Source: Silvimonas soli (GTDB lineage Bacteria; Pseudomonadota; Gammaproteobacteria; Burkholderiales; Chitinibacteraceae). Taken from it: a stretch of 64,000 nucleotides of DNA. The position numbers and the translations under genes were made by a program. Each line of letters opens with the position of its first letter. Position 1 is the stretch's first letter. The stretch is from NCBI RefSeq assembly GCF_030035605.1, contig NZ_CP106736.1, forward strand, positions 1,674,001 to 1,738,000, given 5' to 3'. Below, in pieces: positions 34,585 through 43,503 of this stretch. The notes below the pieces were generated by a model, which saw only the letters and a program-made list of their open reading frames with translations, ran no database searches and was not told where the DNA came from.

Positions 34585-35263
34585 GTTGCAGAACGGCGAG
34601 ATGCTGGAGTACGAACTGACTCGCAGCGCCCGTCGTCGATCAATCGGCCTCAAAGTAGACCGCTCCGGGCTCACGCTGGTGATCCCCACTCGCGCTACCT
34701 TGGCCGACGCCGAGCGGGCCATCCGCGCCAAGCTGGCGTGGATACGCGGGCACCTGAGCAAATTGCAAAACCTGCCGCAGGTTACGCCGAACCCTTTGCA
34801 GGCTGGCGCCACCGTCCAGTGGCTAGGCCAGCCCTGCCAGATCATCGCCCCTGCCCCACGCAGCAGACTCTCCGATCAAACTCTGGCACTGGCCAGTAAA
34901 ACCGGTGAGCCTGCAGCCGTACTGGCTGCATTTGTACGCTTCAGCCAAGCCGCAGCGCGCGTCTATTTTGCCCAGCGCGCCGCCTTCTTTGCGCCATTGA
35001 TGCGGGTCAGCCCCAAGCGGGTCTTGTTGACCTCCGCCGGGACGCGTTGGGGATCATGTACTGCAGCCGGCGATGTGCGTATCCATTGGCGCCTGATGCA
35101 AGCGCCGCCAGCCGTAGTGGACTACGTCATCGTGCATGAGCTGGCGCACTTGCGAGAGATGAACCACTCTCCCCGCTTCTGGGCCGAAGTCGAAAAAATC
35201 GTGCCCGACTGGAAAACCCAGCGACAGTGGTTACGGCAGCACGGCAATGCGCTGCATGGTTAG
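34565..35263 (+). CDS. YgjP-like M48 family metallopeptidase
   Basis: This 232-residue protein belongs to the YgjP/WLM-like group: YELTRSARRRSIGLKVD, a TRWGSCTAAGDVRIHWRL segment, and the zinc motif HELAHLREMNHSPRFW (two histidines plus a later one). The substrate is unknown. The start within plsC is the ATG before SKQKLELQNG. A bidirectional terminator follows the stop. Confidence 0.88.
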   Translation: MSKQKLELQNGEMLEYELTRSARRRSIGLKVDRSGLTLVIPTRATLADAERAIRAKLAWIRGHLSKLQNLPQVTPNPLQAGATVQWLGQPCQIIAPAPRSRLSDQTLALASKTGEPAAVLAAFVRFSQAAARVYFAQRAAFFAPLMRVSPKRVLLTSAGTRWGSCTAAGDVRIHWRLMQAPPAVVDYVIVHELAHLREMNHSPRFWAEVEKIVPDWKTQRQWLRQHGNALHG

Positions 35264-35287
35264 CCTGTAGAGTGAACCTGGTTTACA

Positions 35288-35319
35288 CAAAAAAAGGCCG
35301 CTTTATGCGGCCTTTTTAA
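35288..35319. terminator. Bidirectional intrinsic terminator
   Basis: AAAAAGGCCGC and GCGGCCTTTTT form a perfect stem with a small loop and T runs on both strands, separating the + strand YgjP gene from the convergent pilin cluster. Confidence 0.92.
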
Positions 35320-35336
35320 TGGCGAGCGCCTACCGC

Positions 35337-35987
35337 TCAAGGCAGAAGCCGAATCGATAATGCGGCGGAACCGGATTTACTCCAGCAATCGGCATCAGCG
35401 CTATAGCCCGTGGGGCTATCCTTGGTTCCCGTCGCGCTGCTACGGATTTCGCCCGTGGTGGGATCACCATCGTCAAACTGCTGATCGAGTGCGCATACGT
35501 AACGAATATCGACCACTTTTTCGTCCAACCCTTGCGCAACCAGCCAGCTAGAACCTGCTGCTGTGCCACCTTTGCCGTCTTCGCCTTTAGCCACCGCCCA
35601 CAAAACACCACCAGGCATCTTCTGGTCAGCAGCAGCTAACAGTCTGCTGTTCTGGATCAGCATGCTCCAGAATTGCGAGGCTTCTGCTTCACCAAGTATC
35701 AAACCATCTTTGGGATTGCTGGCGTCGCCAACGCACTCGGCCGGAGTCTTCGCCGCGCTGCTGCAGCCATCTCCCGGGTATGCCTGATAACGTTCAAAGA
35801 AGACCTGCATGGCGGTCTGAATTTTGCTGGAACTGGCGTAAATGCTTTTGACCCGCGCACCATCAATCAGGTCTTTACCCTTAAACGCCATGCCCAACAA
35901 CAAGCCTACAATAACCAGTACGGTTGCCATCTCCACCAAGGTAAAACCGGCCTGGCGCGAGTGGCCTCGATACGTAGAGTACCTCAT
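35337..35987 (-). CDS. Type IV prepilin-like protein, candidate major subunit
   Basis: This 216-residue prepilin has a 14-residue leader (MRYSTYRGHSRQAG) cut before FTLVEMATVLVIVGLLLGMA, with the glycine and Glu+5 required by prepilin peptidase. The globular part has cysteines near DGCSS, AECVG, VCALD and DCWSK, enough for two disulfide loops. A GAGGAG lies 9-15 bases upstream, and 119 bases separate it from the preceding gene, so it may have its own promoter for high expression. It is the last gene of the pilus cluster. Calling it the major pilin is an inference. Confidence 0.82.
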   Translation of the reverse strand: MRYSTYRGHSRQAGFTLVEMATVLVIVGLLLGMAFKGKDLIDGARVKSIYASSSKIQTAMQVFFERYQAYPGDGCSSAAKTPAECVGDASNPKDGLILGEAEASQFWSMLIQNSRLLAAADQKMPGGVLWAVAKGEDGKGGTAAGSSWLVAQGLDEKVVDIRYVCALDQQFDDGDPTTGEIRSSATGTKDSPTGYSADADCWSKSGSAALSIRLLP

Positions 35988-36106
35988 AAAATCTAACTCC
36001 TCATTTTCATTTGTGCGGTTGTAACTACCTGAAAATGCAAGGAGTGCTGGCGTATTTCTGTGGAAACGTTGCTTGTAGTTATTGGTTAGATTGGCGGCGA
36101 GCCGTG

Positions 36107-36808
36107 TTACGGCAATCTGCCCGCACTAATTGCCTCGGCAATCAATTGACTGGGGTTGATCCACTCAGTCAAATCGTCATAGGCGTTGGTGGCGGGCTCA
36201 TCAATGCGCGGCTTGCTGATGAACATTTTGCTGTCACTGGCATTTACCAACTCATCCGCATTCCCTTTGCCTTCAAGCGGCCCGGGGCCATGGGCGCCGT
36301 GCGACACAATCACCACGGCAACCGCGCTTGCGAGGTAGTCCTGGCTATTGGCGCTGGGGTAGATTTCCAGGTCCCCCAGCGTGAGCAGATGAAATACCAT
36401 TCCCGGCGCCAGCAGGACTTCTTCAGACTTGTTGGTATTCGGCCCGGCAAATGCCTCGCTAACCCGATAGGTAAACGGCCTGCCCCAAGCGTCCACGTGC
36501 CCCAATCCCAGCGTCGCCCATGGCAAGTAACCCTGCAGATAGGCACATCTACCGGTGGTTGCTTCACGCATTTCCAGCCCGGTCGCCTCCGCGCCAACTT
36601 GCGCGGCACAGGGCAAGCGGCCATTGCGCACCGCATACCCGAGCAAGGTTTGCTTGATTGCCGCGAGTTGATCTTGCGTGGAACGTGCGCGTTGCACCTC
36701 TTGTGACAAGCGGATCGCCCCCAGAGCACCGGCCATCAGTAGCCCCAGCACGGCCAATACCACCGCCATTTCAACGAGCGAGAAACCATTGTGGCGCGGT
36801 GAAGCCAT
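36107..36808 (-). CDS. Prepilin-like minor subunit
   Basis: This 233-residue protein has an 8-residue leader MASPRHNG cut before FSLVEMAVVLAVLGLLMAGAL, keeping Glu+5. The soluble part has the pattern LLGYAVRNGRLPC, a second cysteine in TGRCAYLQGYLPW, and WGRPFTYRVSEAF. The same pattern recurs in the neighbouring 479-residue protein, suggesting that the two are related. Its start overlaps the end of that gene by 38 bases, so the two are translationally linked. Confidence 0.82.
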   Translation of the reverse strand: MASPRHNGFSLVEMAVVLAVLGLLMAGALGAIRLSQEVQRARSTQDQLAAIKQTLLGYAVRNGRLPCAAQVGAEATGLEMREATTGRCAYLQGYLPWATLGLGHVDAWGRPFTYRVSEAFAGPNTNKSEEVLLAPGMVFHLLTLGDLEIYPSANSQDYLASAVAVVIVSHGAHGPGPLEGKGNADELVNASDSKMFISKPRIDEPATNAYDDLTEWINPSQLIAEAISAGRLP

Positions 36809-38210
36809 TGTCTGATCCAGGTTTTAGCCAGCGGTAAATCCGGTCATTGCTGGACAGCGCGGGAACCGCCAGCATTTCTGTTTCGCCAGTCTGCGTTTGC
36901 CATCCTTGCTGATTGATCACGCTATTCAATGCACCGGTTCGAGGATCGACAAACCCCGGCACAGCCTCCAGATAATTGGCGAGACTGGATTTATCCGTGG
37001 AGGTGCTCCGAGCCTGGCCAGACAGCGGCCAGCCAGGGCTGACCATGATCGCGTCAGCGCGCACCGGCCCGCTAGTGGTAACAATTGTTGATGACACACT
37101 GCAACCCGTTGCCGGTGGCGCAATTGCATCGGCGTTCACGCTGTAATAAAACTGCTGTTCCCAGCGATTGCGATACAGCCATTTGAAGCGCTCGGTCGCG
37201 TTGGCGCCTACCTGCTTGCTCACCTCGTTAATCAGCCAGATCGATTTGGGCAAGCGCCCACGACAAACCGCCAGATCGGGCACGCAATCATTGGCGTTGG
37301 TTTTTGTCGCAATATCGACGCAGGCCGGGTCATCAAACCTGGCTGGATGTGGCAGTTTTCCGGCTCCTTTGTACAGCCGCCACCATTCCAGCAGGCGTTG
37401 ATAATCCCGCAATGCACGCAGCGAAACCGCCTGCATCAATTCGCTACGCCGGATCACCGCCACCCGGTCATTGAGGATCAATTTTTGCCTGGCGTCGCGA
37501 ATATCGCCGCCGACAAACGCGCCTTTGCTCATATCCAGATTGCTGAAACTACCGTCTGTTGTACTGGCACTTTCGAGATAGTTAGATGCGTTGACTTTGT
37601 CTGCCGCAGTGCCACGTTTTTGGTTAGGCAGCGCCACACCCGGTGCAAAAATGACGACGACTGCAGGATCAGTCTGGGCAGTTAGCGCGCTGTGCGCGGG
37701 CGCATTCCACGCCTGAAACCAGGCGGATTTGGGTACGAAATCCGGATTGAGAATACTTGAGTTACTTTCTTCAAAGCCTTCCACGACAGCCATCCACAAG
37801 CGCTCGCCGCTGCCGTCCAGAAAAGGGGCGTGCAACATTGTCCGGTGGGCAATACGCCCCAAGCGCAAAGCGGCTTTCGTGCATGTTCCCGCCGCATCGC
37901 CCTGATAACCCGCACGGTCACTAGCGGGGTCTTTGCTGTCCGGGCACGGAAAAGCGCCGGGACGCGCCAGATTGGTGGAACCCGAACCACTCAGCCCACC
38001 GTTTTGCACTGACCACGCCAGCAATGCGCTGCGGGCATCCGCCAAGGCCCGGCGGGTTACTTCCTCGCGCCGTTCTATCGGATTGACTTGTGCCAGAAGA
38101 CTTTGGATCTGCCAGAGAAACACGCCGCACAGCAACGTCAGCATCAGCAGTGCAGTAACGCCGCGCTGGCATCGCAATGACCGTGGGGCTGAACGCCGGT
38201 AGCGGTTCAT
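36771..38210 (-). CDS. Large atypical pilin-like protein (GspK/PilX-like position)
   Basis: This 479-residue protein has a basic N terminus, then QRGVTALLMLTLLCGVFLWQ as one membrane helix; there is no glutamate at +5, as in GspK or PilX-type proteins. The exported part starts with ALLAWSVQNG and RPGAFPCPDSK and has several cysteines. The start is fixed by AGGAGGGG upstream of MNRYRR, and it overlaps the previous gene by 4 bases. It is unusually large and could form the tip of the fibre. That role is an inference. Confidence 0.75.
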   Translation of the reverse strand: MNRYRRSAPRSLRCQRGVTALLMLTLLCGVFLWQIQSLLAQVNPIERREEVTRRALADARSALLAWSVQNGGLSGSGSTNLARPGAFPCPDSKDPASDRAGYQGDAAGTCTKAALRLGRIAHRTMLHAPFLDGSGERLWMAVVEGFEESNSSILNPDFVPKSAWFQAWNAPAHSALTAQTDPAVVVIFAPGVALPNQKRGTAADKVNASNYLESASTTDGSFSNLDMSKGAFVGGDIRDARQKLILNDRVAVIRRSELMQAVSLRALRDYQRLLEWWRLYKGAGKLPHPARFDDPACVDIATKTNANDCVPDLAVCRGRLPKSIWLINEVSKQVGANATERFKWLYRNRWEQQFYYSVNADAIAPPATGCSVSSTIVTTSGPVRADAIMVSPGWPLSGQARSTSTDKSSLANYLEAVPGFVDPRTGALNSVINQQGWQTQTGETEMLAVPALSSNDRIYRWLKPGSDNGFTAPQWFLAR

Positions 38211-38464
38211 GGCCCCTCCTGCCATTCATCACCGACCCGCACATGCGCAGGGACAGATATCACAGGTTGTGATGCCGCATCGACCCAATGCCGAATGTGT
38301 CCGTCAGCAATTGTTTGCGCACTCAAAACATGAATAACGCTTACGGCGGGCATAGATGCGATGGTCATGGCCGCGCGTTCTTGCTGCGAATAAAACAACC
38401 GGCCCCACTCGGCAGCCACGGCTGGCAATGCGATACACAAGAGCAGAATCACGACAGATTTCAT
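38207..38464 (-). CDS. Small periplasmic protein of the pilus cluster
   Basis: This 85-residue protein has a signal peptide (MKSVVILLLCIALPAVAA) followed by EWGRLFYSQQERAAM and a short beta-rich tail. I do not know a characterised homologue, although similar small proteins with a GRLFF-like motif occur in type IV pilus loci. ATGA overlaps on both sides (with the PilO-like gene and the large pilin-like gene) prove that it belongs to the operon. It could be a PilP-like coupling or lipoprotein-like factor; this is speculative. Confidence 0.7.
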   Translation of the reverse strand: MKSVVILLLCIALPAVAAEWGRLFYSQQERAAMTIASMPAVSVIHVLSAQTIADGHIRHWVDAASQPVISVPAHVRVGDEWQEGP

Positions 38465-39024
38465 GGCTGCAACGCCCCGCCAGGCACGTTCGGGCCAAAA
38501 CCGATCACTTCGCCGGAGCAATGCATAACAATGCCGGACGGATGGTCTGTGGTAGTGCTTCGAGTAAGGTGACACGTCGACACATCCAGCCAGCCCGGGA
38601 GGGTTTCGAGACGAGACCAGAACCTGGAGAGTGCTTGCTCATGCATGAGCCAGACATCGAACTCCAGCGCCACTGCCACCAAACGCCACGCCCCTTGAAC
38701 TGGCCCTGCAGGCAGGGGTTTGGCAAATTGTGAATGGATGATTTCGAATTGCCCATCAACCGCCCCTGCCACCCAGTCCTCTATTACTTTGGCATCTGCA
38801 GGTTGCAAGGCGCCTCGTTCAGCCAGTTGTTTGAGCCGCGCGCGGTCCTCGGCACTTAACCAGACCGGTTTGGGTTGCTGCTGGCTCTGCTGGCGATATT
38901 CAATCCATTCGTCCTGCGCATGTTGCAGCGCAAGCAAACGCCATGTGGCTACTCCAGCCAGAATCAGGGAGGCCAGCACTAGTGCGCTACTCGCCAGATA
39001 AGATCGCACTAAATGCCTTTGCAT
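38461..39024 (-). CDS. PilO/MshJ-like inner-membrane protein
   Basis: This 187-residue protein has one N-terminal membrane helix (about residues 9-30), a glutamine-rich coiled-coil-like stretch and a periplasmic alpha/beta domain with a cysteine pair near VSTCHLTRS and MHCSGEV. The position after the PilM/PilN-like gene and the topology match PilO, GspM or MshJ. It overlaps the genes on both sides (TAATG and ATGA). Assignment rests on topology and order, since this family is poorly conserved. Confidence 0.72.
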   Translation of the reverse strand: MQRHLVRSYLASSALVLASLILAGVATWRLLALQHAQDEWIEYRQQSQQQPKPVWLSAEDRARLKQLAERGALQPADAKVIEDWVAGAVDGQFEIIHSQFAKPLPAGPVQGAWRLVAVALEFDVWLMHEQALSRFWSRLETLPGWLDVSTCHLTRSTTTDHPSGIVMHCSGEVIGFGPNVPGGALQP

Positions 39025-40406
39025 TACCGTGCACCTGCGGGATGTAATGACGCAAAGGCAATCAACCAGTGCCAGTGCCGATTGGACTCAGGCCTGGCAT
39101 CTGCTACTGCAGGAGCTGTTCTGGACACTGCTGCCGCACCTTGTTCCAGCATGCTTTTTTTGAAAGTGTTAAACGTTGAGGTCTCACTGGAGCCGTCATC
39201 GGCAAGCAGCACGAGGCGCAATTGCCGCTTTATCCCCGCAGCAACGACATCAGCCTCGTCAACGGGCTCCCAATCCACCGCGTCAAGCTGCAATTGGGGG
39301 AATGCCAGTAACACCGTACTGAGCGACTGCAAAGCCGACTGCATATCCGGAATATCGGCGGGATATTTGCGGAACAGTTGCACAACTGCCTGATCAATAT
39401 GGGCGTCAGACTCTGCAATCAGCGCTCGGGGCGGCTGGGTTGGCATCAGCAGGCCTTTCATTTCAGCGCGCACCTGTATTGAGTAAGCAAGCAGGAGCCC
39501 GCAATAAATACCGCTGAGTACCGCTATTCCCCAATTGGCCACGGCAAACCGTCGCGCTAACTGGTATCGCCGTTGCACCACCAACAAATGTGCAGGGAGT
39601 GGCAAAGCATTGCGAACCAAGGCCCTTCGCTGCAAAAGTCTGGACCTGCTATTTTTTGGTTCTGACTCGACCACCAGTTGGTGGGGCGGCATCCCCGGAA
39701 ACACGGGCAGCGATGCGGCGGGCACTTCCGTCAGTTGTTCCGCAATATTGTGAGAGAGGCGGATCACCAACTGCTGCTCAGTGCCCAGCAACATCCGGCT
39801 CTCCAGATGAGCACAGGTATTGGCAATATCCTGCGCCAAGCCGTGTGGTGATTGCTCGTCCGTCTCCTGGCAAAGCCGGGTAAACAACGCCAGCCCATCT
39901 CGGGCGAGTACGTGGCGCACGCCACCACCGAGACCAGGAAGCACCCATAACTGTGGCCCCACCGCTTTGTAACGGATAGTGGCTACGAGGTCAGCGTAAA
40001 AACATACGCAGTCGATCACGTGCCCAGCGGCGACCAAGCCATCCAGCAGGTCTGCTATCAGTGTCGACTGCGCCATGCCACCGAAGACTGCCATTGTGGG
40101 TGTTACGCTTGGCATACTCCGGCCCGAACCTCCTGGACAACCAGGGAATATCTGTCGGGCCCGACTCTGCAGATAAGACGAGTAGTCCCTTTTTTTCAGC
40201 ACCGGCAACGGTTCGATCAGATAATCCTGCTCAGGCAAATCAAGCACGATTGTTACCGGCTCAGCTTTTAGCGGTAGGCAGGACAGGACTTGAGCCAGCA
40301 TGTCGGCCTGCAGCGGTATTTGCGCATGCCACTGCCAACGGGCGCCGGCACAGTGACCCGTACGAACAAATGCAGCGCCAACCATCACCACTGTTTTTGT
40401 TCTCAT
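39024..40406 (-). CDS. Fused PilM/PilN (GspL/MshI-like) assembly protein
   Basis: This 460-residue protein seems to have a cytoplasmic actin-like region (about residues 1-260, with ILDLPEQDYLIEPLPVLKKR and SYLQSRARQIFP), one membrane helix near 282-305 (NWGIAVLSGIYCGLLLAYS) and a periplasmic domain. This corresponds to PilM plus PilN in one chain, as in GspL. It would couple the ATPase to the PilO-like protein. It overlaps the platform gene by 4 bases. The actin-like part is divergent and lacks obvious nucleotide motifs. Confidence 0.75.
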   Translation of the reverse strand: MRTKTVVMVGAAFVRTGHCAGARWQWHAQIPLQADMLAQVLSCLPLKAEPVTIVLDLPEQDYLIEPLPVLKKRDYSSYLQSRARQIFPGCPGGSGRSMPSVTPTMAVFGGMAQSTLIADLLDGLVAAGHVIDCVCFYADLVATIRYKAVGPQLWVLPGLGGGVRHVLARDGLALFTRLCQETDEQSPHGLAQDIANTCAHLESRMLLGTEQQLVIRLSHNIAEQLTEVPAASLPVFPGMPPHQLVVESEPKNSRSRLLQRRALVRNALPLPAHLLVVQRRYQLARRFAVANWGIAVLSGIYCGLLLAYSIQVRAEMKGLLMPTQPPRALIAESDAHIDQAVVQLFRKYPADIPDMQSALQSLSTVLLAFPQLQLDAVDWEPVDEADVVAAGIKRQLRLVLLADDGSSETSTFNTFKKSMLEQGAAAVSRTAPAVADARPESNRHWHWLIAFASLHPAGAR

Positions 40407-41602
40407 CGTAATCGACCCAGGTTATCGAACACCGGGCCCAACACGGCGAGCATGATCCAGCCAAGCAAACCACCCAGAACGACGGTTATGCAGGGTTCGA
40501 TCAGACTATGGATACGCTGGGCAATCAGCTTTACGTCGCGCTGGTAGTAGTGGGCGACCTGGCGCAGTGCTGCGCCCAAATGGCCGGTTTGCTCGCCGGT
40601 TCGCAGCATTGCCATCAGTAAGTCAGGCAGCAAAGAGGTACTCGCAAATGCCTGCCCCAAGCTGGCTCCTTCTTCGATGCGCAAGCGGGCTTGCTGCAGG
40701 AGCGCGCGTAACTGGATGCTGGTCACTGCCGATTGGGCAATTCTCAAAGCATCCAGTAGCGGCACGCCGGCGTCGTAAAGCAGTCCCAGGCTCTGGGCGT
40801 ACTGCCCCAATGCGCTCTTGAGTCTGAGCGTGCCAAGAAGTGGCAAATCGAGTAAAAACCGGTCACAGCCAGCCGCAACTCGGGAGCTCGTTTTGATTGC
40901 CCAGATCAGACCCGCAAGGCTCGTCAGCGCAAGTGACAAGATGGCCCAGCCGTAGTGACTAAGTAATCCTGTTGCGAGCAGCAGTGCCCGCGTGGCCAAC
41001 GGTAATTTCCCACCAGTGTCCGCGACAAAATCCTGTACTTGCGGCATCACGCTGGTTAGCAAAAATAACGTGGCCGCCAGCATCACCGTGGCGGCAAAAA
41101 CCGGGTAGTAGAAAGCCTTGCCAGTTTGCTCGGCGACTTCATCGCGCCACAGGAAATAGCCATGCAAATCAGCCAGCACTTCCACCAGTTGTCCGCTGGC
41201 TTCGCCCGCCCTCACCCCATTAAGCAGCAGTGGCCCGAAACACGTTGCGTGCGTCTCCAGTGCTTGGGAAAACGTTGAGCCCTCGTGAATTTGCTGCAGC
41301 ACAAGAGGTACTGCATCTGCCAGAACACCCGCAGCCAATGCATTGCGCAATTGAGTCAGGCTATCGAGTAATGGAATTCCGGCCTGCAGCATCTGGCTCA
41401 AATGAAAGCAGAAATCAGCCAGATCACGCCAGCGCGCAGTTTTGCGGCGGAACACGCCCAAAGCGTTGCCCTGCCGTTGTGCCTGCAGCAGCGTCAGACC
41501 GCTGGCCTGCAACTCTTTTTCCAGCTCGACGTGTGAAGCAACATTGCGTTCACCCCGGCTAGGCCGGCCTTGCTTGTCGATGGCGTGATAGCGGTAGCGC
41601 AT
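40403..41602 (-). CDS. Inner-membrane platform protein (PilC/GspF/MshG)
   Basis: This 399-residue protein has an N-terminal cytoplasmic part (MRYRYHAIDKQGRPSRGE) and two copies of the T2SSF domain, with FCFHLSQMLQAGIPLLDSL in the first and YAQSLGLLYDAGVPLLDAL in the second, each followed by a membrane segment, plus a C-terminal helix (MLAVLGPVFDNLGRL). It is the platform on which the ATPase drives subunit insertion. The ATG is preferred to a TTG 6 bases upstream. Confidence 0.93.
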   Translation of the reverse strand: MRYRYHAIDKQGRPSRGERNVASHVELEKELQASGLTLLQAQRQGNALGVFRRKTARWRDLADFCFHLSQMLQAGIPLLDSLTQLRNALAAGVLADAVPLVLQQIHEGSTFSQALETHATCFGPLLLNGVRAGEASGQLVEVLADLHGYFLWRDEVAEQTGKAFYYPVFAATVMLAATLFLLTSVMPQVQDFVADTGGKLPLATRALLLATGLLSHYGWAILSLALTSLAGLIWAIKTSSRVAAGCDRFLLDLPLLGTLRLKSALGQYAQSLGLLYDAGVPLLDALRIAQSAVTSIQLRALLQQARLRIEEGASLGQAFASTSLLPDLLMAMLRTGEQTGHLGAALRQVAHYYQRDVKLIAQRIHSLIEPCITVVLGGLLGWIMLAVLGPVFDNLGRLR

Positions 41603-41608
41603 GGGCAA

Positions 41609-43291
41609 TCACCGCAAAAACTGGGCTGAAAAGTCGGCCACCCGACAGGCTTCAGCCGTGTCCGTCTGGCCGGACAACACCTGGTTAATCAATTGCTCCT
41701 GCAAGGGCTGAAAGCCAAGTTGGCGAGCCATATCCAAAGCCTGCATGCGTTTCGCAGGCTGGAGCAGCAATGCGGCCAGTTCCGGCACCACAAACAATTG
41801 CTCCATGACTGCAAGACGGCCGCGATACCCACTGTCGCCACATCGTGGGCATCCCACCGCGCGATATACCGGGCTCTCAGGCGCGCTTTCCACAATTCTC
41901 GCCAAGATAGCGTCTGCTGCTACTGGTTCGCGGCAGGCTACACATAACTTGCGCACCAGACGCTGGGCTATGACTCCCAGCAAATTTTCGGCCAGCAACG
42001 CAGGGCTTACCCCCAGATCCAGCAGGCGCGGAACTGCCCCGAGCGCCGAATTGGCATGCAATGTCGCAAACACCAGATGCCCTGTCATGGCGGCCCGTAA
42101 AGCCACGGCGGCAGTCTGAGCATCCCGGATTTCACCGATCAGGATAATGTCCGGGTCCTGACGCAGCAGCGCACGGACACCCTCATCGAAATCCAGACGC
42201 GAGCCTTCACCCATTGAACTCTGCCGGACCCCGTCGAGCTTGTATTCGACCGGGTCCTCCAGCGTCATGATATTGACGCGCTCGCTTTTGAGATGAGCCA
42301 GAATTGAATACAAGGTGGTGGTTTTGCCAGAGCCGGTCGGGCCAGTCATCAAGATCAGCCCCGCCGGGCGCTGGATCAGTTGCAGCAGTCCTTTCAACGC
42401 TTTGGGTGGCAAACCCAACTGGTCTAACGCAAGCAAGCCGCGATTGCGCTCCAGCAAGCGCAACACCAGGTTCTCACCCGTTACCGTCGGCATGCAGGCG
42501 GCGCGAATATCCAGTTGGCGATGGCCGCAATCCACGCTGAAGCGTCCATCTTGCGCTGCCCTATTTTCCGCAATATCCATCCCGGCCAGCCCCTTGAGCC
42601 GCACTAGCATCATGCTCCAGAATCGCTCATGTACCACACGCACCGCGCGCATGACGCCATCGACCCGATAACGGACGCGCACAAACGCAAGTTCTGGCTC
42701 AAAGTGGATATCAGATGCGCTTTGTCTGGCCGCATCCTCAATAAATGCCTGTACGAGCGAGCCCACCCGCCCATGACCGGTTTGGGCCTGGTCTGCAAGC
42801 GCGTCAATTTGGTCGAGTAAAGCCTCAATGCCCAACTCACGTGGATAACAAGCATCCAGGCGCAAGGCCAGGCGAGATTCGCTAATCAGCCTCGCCTCGA
42901 CCCGGCGCGCCTGTGGCACCAGCCAGCGCAACCGATCCAGCAGCATCGGTTGGTTTGGGTCAACCAGACCAATCAATAACGCCGCCTCAATGGGCTCCCA
43001 GGCGATCGGATAAAAACCGTACTGCCGGGCCACCGCTTCTGGCACAAGACCAATGGCAATATCGTCCGCAACAAAATGTTCAGGTGCTGGCATCGCGTTA
43101 ACGTGTTGCTCAGCCAACGCCGTATCCAGTTGCTGTTCAGACAAGAATCCGAGCAGCAAGAGTTGCTGTCCAATCAGCAAACCGGTGCGCCGCTGTTCCG
43201 CCAGCGCGATTTGCATCTGATCCGCAGCCACCCATTGGCGCTCCAGCAAATAACGGCCGAATTGCCCCACTTGCATGCGATGTGTGGTCAT
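41609..43291 (-). CDS. Pilus/secretion assembly ATPase (PilB/GspE/MshE)
   Basis: This hexameric ATPase of 560 residues has an N-terminal MshEN-type domain (GQFGRYLLERQWV, GLLIGQQLLLLGFLS), Walker A GPTGSGKTTT, the Asp box, Walker B ILIGEIRDAQTA, His box and a tetracysteine zinc site (CVACREP and CPRCGDSGYRGR). It powers fibre extension. The start at 43291 overlaps the small upstream gene by 4 bases. No PilT-like retraction ATPase occurs in the window. Confidence 0.95.
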   Translation of the reverse strand: MTTHRMQVGQFGRYLLERQWVAADQMQIALAEQRRTGLLIGQQLLLLGFLSEQQLDTALAEQHVNAMPAPEHFVADDIAIGLVPEAVARQYGFYPIAWEPIEAALLIGLVDPNQPMLLDRLRWLVPQARRVEARLISESRLALRLDACYPRELGIEALLDQIDALADQAQTGHGRVGSLVQAFIEDAARQSASDIHFEPELAFVRVRYRVDGVMRAVRVVHERFWSMMLVRLKGLAGMDIAENRAAQDGRFSVDCGHRQLDIRAACMPTVTGENLVLRLLERNRGLLALDQLGLPPKALKGLLQLIQRPAGLILMTGPTGSGKTTTLYSILAHLKSERVNIMTLEDPVEYKLDGVRQSSMGEGSRLDFDEGVRALLRQDPDIILIGEIRDAQTAAVALRAAMTGHLVFATLHANSALGAVPRLLDLGVSPALLAENLLGVIAQRLVRKLCVACREPVAADAILARIVESAPESPVYRAVGCPRCGDSGYRGRLAVMEQLFVVPELAALLLQPAKRMQALDMARQLGFQPLQEQLINQVLSGQTDTAEACRVADFSAQFLR

Positions 43292-43503
43292 TGCTTGTCT
43301 GCCCTGGCGCCGAGGGTGGAGGCACTTGCCCGCAGCGCGTTGTGGCGCTGTAACCAAGCGGTATATCTCGCTTGGTGCTGGGCAGAGGTTTCTGTCGCAG
43401 ATATCGATATTTGCGGGGCTGCTGGTGCTGTCGGCCAACGCAGGCCGGACACTATGGCGAGCAGAAGAAAGATCGCGGCAACGACCAGACGTGGCGTCAT
43501 CAT
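43288..43503 (-). CDS. Small membrane protein between secretin and ATPase genes
   Basis: This 71-residue protein has an N-terminal hydrophobic helix (about residues 6-21, RLVVAAIFLLLAIVSGLRW) and a short polar tail. I know no characterised homologue. It overlaps the secretin gene (ATGA, 43500-43503) and the ATPase gene (ATGA, 43288-43291), so it must be translated with them. Its position suggests a small accessory or MshK/PilP-like role; this is a guess. Confidence 0.7.
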   Translation of the reverse strand: MMTPRLVVAAIFLLLAIVSGLRWPTAPAAPQISISATETSAQHQARYTAWLQRHNALRASASTLGARADKQ

